Source of the DNA: an uncultured Clostridia bacterium
Lineage (GTDB): Bacteria; Bacillota_I; Bacilli_A; RF39; UBA660
Length of the DNA: 40,024 nt
Assembly: GCA_947165135.1 (NCBI GenBank)
Contig: CAMUZE010000013.1
Coordinates: 1-40,024, forward strand
Direction: 5' to 3'
The translations under genes and the position numbers were made by a program. Positions within the stretch are counted from its first letter, which is position 1, and each line of letters opens with the position of its first letter. This document shows, piece after piece, positions 6,852 through 13,361 of this stretch. The notes beneath the pieces were generated by a model, which saw only the letters and a program-made list of their open reading frames with translations, was not told the DNA's origin and made no database searches.

Positions 6852-7388
6852 CTAATCATAATTATATAATCCGTGAATTTTTTCAAGAGCAATTCTATCA
6901 GGAGATTCTATTACCCATTCCCCATTAACTTGATTTAAATAAAAATCAATTTCATATTCAACAGTTTCATTTGTTTTAAGCATTTCATTTAATCTATACT
7001 TATTAAATAAATTATCACTATATACACCATTTTCATCTATAAATTCAGCTGAGTTATTATTCATATAATTAACTGAGTCTTTGTCCATTTTATACAAATC
7101 ATATACTGTTATCTTAGTTCTTACAGTTGCTTTATTTCCATCAATACTTTCATCTTTAATATCATATTTTAGATTCTTATATTGCCTTGTTAAAACTTCT
7201 AAATAAACTTTTTTATTTTCCTCAGATAAATTTTCTGCTTCTACTTTTGTTTCCAAATCAGCTTTAACCGCATCACTCATTGAATTATATTCATTTAAAA
7301 AAGCTTCTACTTTTCCACTTGGTGTATTTGATAAAGAACATGCACTTAATAATAAAACTGCTATAAATAATGCTACTATCTTTTTCAT
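6852..7388 (-). CDS. Lipoprotein, NTF2-like (DUF5105/DUF4878-type)
   Basis: 178 aa. The lipoprotein signal peptide has lipobox LLSAC with the modified Cys at 17. The mature part has helices (GKVEAFLNEYNSM) followed by beta strands (KATVRTKITVYDLYK, VEYEIDFYLNQVNGEWVIES), a pattern like the NTF2-type lipoproteins of the DUF4878/DUF5105 group; the family call is by pattern only. Strong SD AGGAGG before ATG. It lies 33 bp upstream of dacF on the same strand, with only a weak AT-rich hairpin between them. Function unknown, located on the outer face of the membrane. Confidence 0.7.
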   Translation of the reverse strand: MKKIVALFIAVLLLSACSLSNTPSGKVEAFLNEYNSMSDAVKADLETKVEAENLSEENKKVYLEVLTRQYKNLKYDIKDESIDGNKATVRTKITVYDLYKMDKDSVNYMNNNSAEFIDENGVYSDNLFNKYRLNEMLKTNETVEYEIDFYLNQVNGEWVIESPDRIALEKIHGLYNYD

Positions 7389-7435
7389 TTATTCCTCCTA
7401 TAAATAGTATTATCAATTATTATTATTTTATACAC

Positions 7436-7642
7436 TTAATATTTTTTCTTTTTTATAAAAGATATACATATTAATAGTATTCCAGATATAATAGAGATAC
7501 ATTCCATCTTTGTTGAAATATACTTAATATATTCTATAAAAGTTAATCCCATTTTAATAAGATTTAGATATATTATTATAAACATAAGTGAATAAGATGT
7601 TATTAACATTCCAATAATGAAACACACTACTCTTTTTAACAT
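7436..7642 (-). CDS. Small two-helix membrane protein
   Basis: 68 aa with two hydrophobic helices (about 5-28 and 47-63) and a basic C-terminus (KKKKY), so both ends are probably cytoplasmic. No family recognised. TATAAT lies five bases before ATG with no SD, like several other genes here. Divergent from ytqA; the two promoters face away from each other. Confidence 0.6.
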   Translation of the reverse strand: MLKRVVCFIIGMLITSYSLMFIIIYLNLIKMGLTFIEYIKYISTKMECISIISGILLICISFIKKKKY

Positions 7643-7647
7643 ACTAA

Positions 7648-7653
7648 ATTATA
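7648..7653 (-). promoter_or_regulatory. -10 element five bases before the small membrane protein ATG (leaderless type)
   Basis: TATAAT, TTAGT, ATG. No SD; no convincing -35. Confidence 0.45.
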
Positions 7654-7663
7654 TTTAATAAAA

Positions 7664-7692
7664 TTGAAAATATTATATAAATAATTTATAAT
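7664..7692 (+). promoter_or_regulatory. Promoter of ytqA
   Basis: TTGAAA (7664-7669), 17-nt spacer, TATAAT (7687-7692). Confidence 0.82.
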
Positions 7693-7709
7693 TTTATTAG
7701 GTGAATAAT

Positions 7710-8621
7710 ATGTTTAAATATACACTTGATAATAAAAGATATCATACTTTAAATTACTACTATAAAAATAAATATAATGATAAAGTATTTAAAGTATATT
7801 TAAATGCAGGCTTTTCATGTCCTAATAAAAAAAATGGAACTGGATGTATATATTGTTATAATGGTAGTGGAGAAAATAATGGATTAGATTTAATAACTCA
7901 ATTTAATAAAGTAAAAGATATTATGTCTAAAAAATGGAATACTACTAAATATATAGGATATTTCCAAGCAAATACTAACACGTATGCACCAGTAAATGTA
8001 TTAAAAGAAAAATATGAAACTATTTTAAATTTACCTAATGTTATTGGACTTAATATTGCAACAAGATGTGATGCTTTACCTGATGATGTAATTGATTATT
8101 TAAGTGAATTAAATAAAAGAACAGATTTAACTATTGAATTAGGACTTCAAACAATTCATGAAAGTACTTCTAAATTAATTAATAGAGGCCATACATTAGA
8201 GTGTTTTGAAGAAGCAGTAAAAAAACTTAGAAATAAAAATATTGATGTCGTGGTCCATATTATTAATGGTCTTCCTTTTGAAACGAAAGAACAAATGATT
8301 GAAACAGTAAAATATTTAAGTAAATTAGACATACAAGGTATTAAAATACATATGTTATTTATAGAAAAAGGAACTAAATTAGAAGAATTATATAATAAAA
8401 CACATTTTCATGTTCTTACGAAAGAAGAATATATTGATATAGTATGTGATCAATTAGAACTTTTAAATGAAAAGGTTGTAATTCATAGAATTACAGGTGA
8501 TCCAATAAAAGAACTTTTAATTGAACCAAAATGGTTACTTAAAAAAGTATCAGTATTAAATGATATTGATAAAGAAATGGCAAAAAGAAATACATATCAA
8601 GGAATCAAATACAACAAATAA
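7710..8621 (+). CDS. ytqA: Radical SAM protein, TIGR01212/YtqA family
   Basis: About 303 aa. The N-terminal cluster motif is C37-X8-C46-X2-C49 (GCIYCYNGSG), the long-spaced variant of this family rather than CX3CX2C. Further motifs fit the radical SAM barrel: GYFQANTNTYAP, IATRCDALPD, ELGLQTIHESTSKLINRGH and HIINGLPFET. The family is widespread in Firmicutes; its reaction is not firmly assigned, though a tRNA or sulfur-related modification is often suspected. AGGTGA stands before ATG 7710; a GTG at 7701 is part of that site and is not the start. Confidence 0.9.
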   Translation: MFKYTLDNKRYHTLNYYYKNKYNDKVFKVYLNAGFSCPNKKNGTGCIYCYNGSGENNGLDLITQFNKVKDIMSKKWNTTKYIGYFQANTNTYAPVNVLKEKYETILNLPNVIGLNIATRCDALPDDVIDYLSELNKRTDLTIELGLQTIHESTSKLINRGHTLECFEEAVKKLRNKNIDVVVHIINGLPFETKEQMIETVKYLSKLDIQGIKIHMLFIEKGTKLEELYNKTHFHVLTKEEYIDIVCDQLELLNEKVVIHRITGDPIKELLIEPKWLLKKVSVLNDIDKEMAKRNTYQGIKYNK

Positions 8622-8645
8622 AACAGAGGAACTATTCCTCTGTTT
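8621..8645. terminator. Bidirectional terminator between ytqA and rmuC
   Basis: AAACAGAGGAA - CTA - TTCCTCTGTTT, eleven perfect pairs. The three-base loop is the complement of the rmuC TAG stop. Confidence 0.88.
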
Positions 8646-9705
8646 CTTCATATTTATCTTCAATTTTAACATTGCTAATTGAATCAAATCTTTTAGTAAT
8701 TTTTTCTGTTGTCTTATGAATATTTTCAACATCATTATTAACAGTTTGAATACTTCTTGATAATTTATCCCATCTTTCTTTATAACGTCCAAATTCAATT
8801 CCTAATTTATTTAATTCATCATGTATTATAGATGTGTACTTATCTCTTTCAAGTCCCATTAATACGGATTGTATAATAGTAAGCAAACTCATTAATGTTG
8901 TTGGACTAGTAATCCATACTTTTCTTGATGCAGCATATTTGATTAATGATGTATGATAAGCATTTATTTCTGCAAAAATAGCTTCAGCTGGTAAGAACAT
9001 AATTGCCTGATCAGATGTTTCTCCAGTGATAATATATTTATTTGCAATTGCATCTATATGTTTTTTAACATCACTATCAAATGCTTTACTTCTACTTTCA
9101 CGTTCACTATCACTTATTCCTTTTTCAACAAGTCTTCTATAGTTTTCTAAAGGAAACTTTGAATCAATACAAATTGTTCCTAAAGGCTCTGGCCCAAATA
9201 AAATTGAATCTGCCATATATCCATTTGATAAAGTATATTGTGTTTGATATATTTTATCATTTTTTTCTCCAAATATTGATGAAAGTATGTGATACAAATT
9301 AACTTCTCCAAAAATACCTCTGCTCTTTTTATCCGTAAGAATTCCTTCAAGTGAAACTATTTCATTTCCAAGGCCATCTATTTTCTTTTGTGCTTCATCT
9401 ATTCTAGTCAATCTATTCATAACTTCATTAAATGTTTTATTTGTTTTATCAAATCCATCTTCTAATTTCTCATTTACTTTTTGATTAATTAGATTTAATT
9501 TATTTTCTATTCTATCATTTAATGTATTAAAGTCCTTGTTAATATCACTAGAAAAATCATGTTTAAATTCTCCTATTTCTTTTACAATACTAACTTCAGT
9601 TTTATTTAATTTATCAAATAAATGACTATTATCTTGCTTTTTAAATAGCAAAATAATTAATAGAATAACTATTAATATTAAAAGTCCTAAAAATACGTAT
9701 TCCAT
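8632..9705 (-). CDS. rmuC: RmuC-like DNA recombination protein
   Basis: 357 aa. An N-terminal membrane helix (residues 3-22) is followed by a long coiled coil (30-120) and the RmuC domain (about 125-330) with SRGIFGEVNLYHILSSIFGE, YMADSILFG, CIDSKFPLENY, AIMFLPAEAIFAEI and VWITSPTTLMSLL. RmuC proteins are predicted nucleases that limit inversions; the acidic and lysine residues of a PD-(D/E)XK-like core (IDSKFP) are present. GGTGA stands four to five bases before ATG. The gene ends at a terminator shared with ytqA and follows the mini-rhodanese gene. Confidence 0.92.
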   Translation of the reverse strand: MEYVFLGLLILIVILLIILLFKKQDNSHLFDKLNKTEVSIVKEIGEFKHDFSSDINKDFNTLNDRIENKLNLINQKVNEKLEDGFDKTNKTFNEVMNRLTRIDEAQKKIDGLGNEIVSLEGILTDKKSRGIFGEVNLYHILSSIFGEKNDKIYQTQYTLSNGYMADSILFGPEPLGTICIDSKFPLENYRRLVEKGISDSERESRSKAFDSDVKKHIDAIANKYIITGETSDQAIMFLPAEAIFAEINAYHTSLIKYAASRKVWITSPTTLMSLLTIIQSVLMGLERDKYTSIIHDELNKLGIEFGRYKERWDKLSRSIQTVNNDVENIHKTTEKITKRFDSISNVKIEDKYEETEE

Positions 9706-9720
9706 ATTATCACCAAATTA

Positions 9721-9729
9721 ATTGTATCA
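9721..9729 (-). promoter_or_regulatory. Extended -10 promoter of rmuC
   Basis: TGATACAAT on the minus strand (TG-A-TACAAT), about 15 bases before the ATG. The -35 is weak. Confidence 0.5.
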
Positions 9730-9749
9730 TATTTTTTAATATTTAAGTA

Positions 9750-9965
9750 TTATTTTTCTATAGTTAATACATTATATCCAATAGATGATAAAACAATTGC
9801 CGCTCTTTTGCTCAATTTGCCACTTTTACAGTAAAGATAATATAATTCATTTTTATTTAAGTATTTTCTATAATTATTAATAAGTTCATCATATGGAATA
9901 TTAATACTTCCATTTATATGACTATTTTTATAGGTATATTTATCACTAACATCTATTATTTTCAT
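9750..9965 (-). CDS. Short rhodanese-like protein
   Basis: 71 aa. Opens MKIIDVSDKYTYKNSHINGSINIPYDEL and has the active-site loop CKSGKLS with Cys46, then the closing helix and strand, so it is a compact rhodanese (sulfur carrier/transferase) domain; typical single domains are about 100 aa. The start at 9965 is set by AGGTGA four bases upstream; the frame is open further upstream but only as out-of-frame overlap with virD4. It follows the virD4 terminator. Confidence 0.8.
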   Translation of the reverse strand: MKIIDVSDKYTYKNSHINGSINIPYDELINNYRKYLNKNELYYLYCKSGKLSKRAAIVLSSIGYNVLTIEK

Positions 9966-9988
9966 ATAATCACCTATAATACTATATG

Positions 9989-10017
9989 AAAAAAGAAGAT
10001 GAATGTTATTCATCTTC
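9989..10017 (-). terminator. Terminator ending the T4SS-like operon
   Basis: GAAGATGAA - TAACA - TTCATCTTC, nine pairs, followed by six T on the minus strand. The virD4 TAA is in the loop. Confidence 0.92.
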
Positions 10018-12291
10018 ACTTCCGAAAAAGTCATCAAAGAAATCTTCATCGTTTGGTTTTGCCGTTTCAACGACACTATCAACATCAACATTAACAACAG
10101 GTTTTTCAACGCCATTATTTTCAGATTTATTTTCATTTGTTTTTTCAACAATATTTTCTGGTTTATTTTGATTTGGTAATTCAACAAATTCAAAATCTTC
10201 ATGTTTAGGTTGTGTTTGTGTACTTGGTGATGGTTCAAATATTTCACCAATTTCTTTTTCAATTTGTTCTTGTGTCTTTTCTACGATTGGAGTTGGTGGA
10301 ATGTTTGTAACCTCAGAAGAATCATCAATATTATTTATATTAATATCTGTGGCTTGTGCCTTTTTTGCTTTCTCTTGAGCTTGTCTTTCCATTTCTTCTT
10401 CTTTTTCCAACTCTGCAATTTTCTCATCAAGTTTTTTAACATAATCATCTAAACTTGTTGGAGAAATACCACCACGCCCTCCAGGTACCATACCTTGTGG
10501 CATAAATGGATTAGCCATTCCCATAGGATTATCCATCATATTTGGCATTCCATTATCAGTAGTACCTTTTAACTTATGTACAAATCCTTTTAAGTCAAAT
10601 ACTTTTACTTCTCTATGTTCTCTATCATGATATTGCATTTCTGGATAAGGTTTACCCCAATCTATTTTGTAATCATACATTAATTTAGTTTTAAAAGGCA
10701 TACTTCTAAATCTATTAACTATTACTTCTCCTTCTTTTAGAGCTTGTAGATCACTTACTGTAAATAATGGTCTAATTGGAGGAGCAGGTTTATCTTTTTC
10801 TGCTTTTGGAGGTTGTTGATCTCCTAATAATTTACTTATTTCTTCTAAAGCCGCAAGTTCAGTACTCATAATATAAACAAAGTTTCCACAGTTACCTTTT
10901 ATAGTTTCTGCTATATCTTTACCATAAACTTGATTTAATTGTGAAAAGTTCTGAATTGCAAATGTAAATCTAATATTTCTTGAACGAGAAGCAGTAATCA
11001 TTGTTCCAACATCTTTAAGTGCTGGCATGTTAGCAAACTCATCAAGAACAAAGTTTGTTCTATAAGGTAATTTTAATTTAGGACATGTTTGAGCAACTGC
11101 GATTAATGCTTCATATGCTTGTTTTACGAATATTGTTGCTAAAGCATGGTATGTTGTTTTTTCATCATGTACTTTTAAGAACACTGCTGTTTTTTCTTTA
11201 CCAATATCTCTAATATCAAAATCACTATAAGATAGCATTTCAGAAAGCGCGGCTTGTGATGAGAAAATTCTTGTCTTTGTTCTAAATGTAGACATAATTC
11301 CACCACGAGTTTCAGTAGGTGCATTGATACATGAAGCAGCAGCAATATATGCAGGAGATAATTCCCCTTTACTTCTAAAGTATTCCTTAATATAGTTAGA
11401 TGAACCTACTCTATCTTCACCAACTTCAGCCATCATATTTATACTGTTGATATTTATTTCGTCTTCAGTAGCATCATCAAAAAGTCCAAGTGAAAGTCCA
11501 GTAAAGAAGTTAGATGCAGTTTGCTCCCAGAATGGTTCTGCTTTATTATTTGGGTCTATCAATATGTTACTAGCTAAGTCTTGTAAAAGTTCATTAGCTT
11601 TATCAACATTACCTTCTTTATATATTCTATATGGATAACTAAATGGATTCCATGCTGCTCCTTCTTTAGGGTCACGGAAGTTGATAAGAATTATTCTATA
11701 TCCTTTTTCTTTAAGCATGTTACCACAGGCCTCATAAAGTTCACCTTTAGGGTCAGTAACAATCATACTTTCACCATGTCTTCCCAGTATTCTAATATAT
11801 GGGAACATAAACGCTTGAGTTTTACCTGAACCAGAAGCACCCATGATTAATGCGTGTGGTTGTCCGCCATCATCTACCCAAGCATTTTTTCCATCATTAA
11901 TAATTGGAATTCCCCCAGCATCATATGTATCATCTTTTAAATGTACTTTTTTAATACCATAATCTTTTTTCATTTCTCTTTCTGTCATTAATTTAGAATA
12001 ACCATCATTTTTTGATTTCTTTTCTGTGGTAATTCCAAATCCTTCTTCACGCTCAAAAAAATATGAGGAAGATGCCGCTAATACAGCAACAACGGCAAGT
12101 AAGAAAAATACTAAAGTAGCTACGATATATTGTGGGTAAAAAGCTGGAATTGGATTTAGTCCTGCAAACTCACCTGTGGTTGCCACACTATGCAAGTTAA
12201 CAACAACTATGGCAACTAGATATAATAAAACAACACAAAAAATAAGAAATATAACTATATCTTTTGTGTCTGCTCTAAACTTCAATTTCAT
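10006..12291 (-). CDS. virD4: VirD4/TraG/TrsK-type T4SS coupling ATPase
   Basis: 761-aa membrane ATPase that brings substrates to a type IV secretion channel. Two N-terminal membrane helices (about 12-32 and 50-73), Walker A MGASGSGKTQAF near residue 154, Walker B VLDEFANMP near 415, and the VirD4 signatures MIVTDPKGELYE, TASRSRNIRFTFAIQNFSQL and CGNFVYIMST. Residues about 600-761 are a Met/Gly/Pro stretch, a coiled coil and an acidic Pro/Asn/Glu tail ending FFDDFFGSEDE, longer than usual. SD GGGGTGA six bases before ATG. Last gene of the T4SS-like operon, with a possible weak promoter (TATAAT at 12315-12320) of its own. Confidence 0.95.
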   Translation of the reverse strand: MKLKFRADTKDIVIFLIFCVVLLYLVAIVVVNLHSVATTGEFAGLNPIPAFYPQYIVATLVFFLLAVVAVLAASSSYFFEREEGFGITTEKKSKNDGYSKLMTEREMKKDYGIKKVHLKDDTYDAGGIPIINDGKNAWVDDGGQPHALIMGASGSGKTQAFMFPYIRILGRHGESMIVTDPKGELYEACGNMLKEKGYRIILINFRDPKEGAAWNPFSYPYRIYKEGNVDKANELLQDLASNILIDPNNKAEPFWEQTASNFFTGLSLGLFDDATEDEININSINMMAEVGEDRVGSSNYIKEYFRSKGELSPAYIAAASCINAPTETRGGIMSTFRTKTRIFSSQAALSEMLSYSDFDIRDIGKEKTAVFLKVHDEKTTYHALATIFVKQAYEALIAVAQTCPKLKLPYRTNFVLDEFANMPALKDVGTMITASRSRNIRFTFAIQNFSQLNQVYGKDIAETIKGNCGNFVYIMSTELAALEEISKLLGDQQPPKAEKDKPAPPIRPLFTVSDLQALKEGEVIVNRFRSMPFKTKLMYDYKIDWGKPYPEMQYHDREHREVKVFDLKGFVHKLKGTTDNGMPNMMDNPMGMANPFMPQGMVPGGRGGISPTSLDDYVKKLDEKIAELEKEEEMERQAQEKAKKAQATDININNIDDSSEVTNIPPTPIVEKTQEQIEKEIGEIFEPSPSTQTQPKHEDFEFVELPNQNKPENIVEKTNENKSENNGVEKPVVNVDVDSVVETAKPNDEDFFDDFFGSEDE

Positions 12292-12353
12292 GACTAATCA
12301 CCCCAGTCAATACTATTATACAATATAAATTATTTTTTTTCACTATTTTTTAT

Positions 12354-12842
12354 TTATAAATCTACTGATGTGGCATCTAAATAAACTGTATAGTCCATAA
12401 TATTTTTTTCTTTAAATACAAAAATGTTTCCAGCAGCATCTTTTATAAAGAAATATTTTATTTTTTTATTATATTTTATACTTAAACTAACTATATTTGC
12501 ATCTAAGAACACTTTTGAATTAATTATATCCATTTTTTTGTTAAAATCAGATATATTATTAAACGTTTTTTTCTTATAATAATCATCAATTAATTTATAA
12601 GCTTCTTCCCTATTATTTTGAACTGTATTAACAAAATCAGCTAAATATTTTTGTGCAATATCGTAATCGCTTATTTTAATATAACTGATTTGATTGACTG
12701 CTCCAGTATATTTAGAATCATAATTAGCGTAATCACTTATCTTAATATCTTTACCAATCTTAGAACTTTCGATAAGCAAAATTACAAATACTGCAACAAT
12801 AAAAACCAATATAATAATATCTTTAATCGTTAAATTTTTCAT
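12354..12842 (-). CDS. VirB8-like bitopic membrane protein, copy 2
   Basis: About 162 aa. One N-terminal helix (residues 9-26), then an outside domain with a helix AQKYLADFVNTVQNNREEAYKLI followed by mixed strands (SLSIKYNKKIKYFFIKDAAGN IFVFK). Topology, size and operon position suit the NTF2-like VirB8/TcpC channel proteins of Gram-positive T4SS, but similarity is structural only. The start at 12842 has AAGGAG upstream; it overlaps the end of the preceding gene by 20 bp, so translation is coupled. The preceding gene has the same plan, and the two may be diverged duplicates. Confidence 0.6.
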   Translation of the reverse strand: MKNLTIKDIIILVFIVAVFVILLIESSKIGKDIKISDYANYDSKYTGAVNQISYIKISDYDIAQKYLADFVNTVQNNREEAYKLIDDYYKKKTFNNISDFNKKMDIINSKVFLDANIVSLSIKYNKKIKYFFIKDAAGNIFVFKEKNIMDYTVYLDATSVDL

Positions 12843-13353
12843 TGTTACTCTCCTTAAAAATGCGACCATCATATGGAGTTATATCAAAAATAAGTGTGTC
12901 AGAATCTATATTTATTTCTAAATAATAATTACCATATTTTGTTGTTTCATCTATTTCATCCAAGTATAATTCACCACTTATATAGTATTTCACTACATTA
13001 TTAGATATTTTTTTTGCTAAAACTTTTTTTGTTTGCATTGTAATAATTTTGTCTTTAAAATTCATTGTATCTATTTTATCTATTACATTACTAGAATTAA
13101 TGCCATATTTCTGAATATATTCTTTATTTAGTAATAATAGTAAGTTTTCAGTATTACCACTAGATATGTATCCTATAAATCTATTGGCACATTCATCTAC
13201 AGTAAAGAATACTGAATAATTATCTATATTATAAACTTTTCCTTCAGTATCTAAATTATTTTGATATTTTACTCTCTCAACAATTACTAATGCAAAGACT
13301 AAGATAGCAAGAATAACTAATAAACAAATTGAAACAACTTTTTTATTTTTCAT
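12823..13353 (-). CDS. VirB8-like bitopic membrane protein, copy 1
   Basis: 176 aa. N-terminal membrane helix (about 5-25), then an extracytoplasmic domain with a helix pair (DECANRFIGYISSGNTENLLLLL) and beta strands (VKYYISGELYLDE, YGNYYLEINIDSDTLIFDITP). This NTF2-like pattern and its place between the hydrolase and virD4 suggest a VirB8/TcpC-type assembly protein. Perfect SD AGGAGG four bases from ATG, lying against the stop codon of the hydrolase gene. No enzymatic motif. Confidence 0.6.
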   Translation of the reverse strand: MKNKKVVSICLLVILAILVFALVIVERVKYQNNLDTEGKVYNIDNYSVFFTVDECANRFIGYISSGNTENLLLLLNKEYIQKYGINSSNVIDKIDTMNFKDKIITMQTKKVLAKKISNNVVKYYISGELYLDEIDETTKYGNYYLEINIDSDTLIFDITPYDGRIFKESNNEKFND

Positions 13354-13361
13354 ACTACCTC

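Noticed and set aside
9966-10262. N-terminal extension of the rhodanese gene into the virD4 region
   Set aside because: It overlaps virD4 on the same strand in another frame, is Lys/Asn low complexity, and the AGGTGA site points to ATG 9965.
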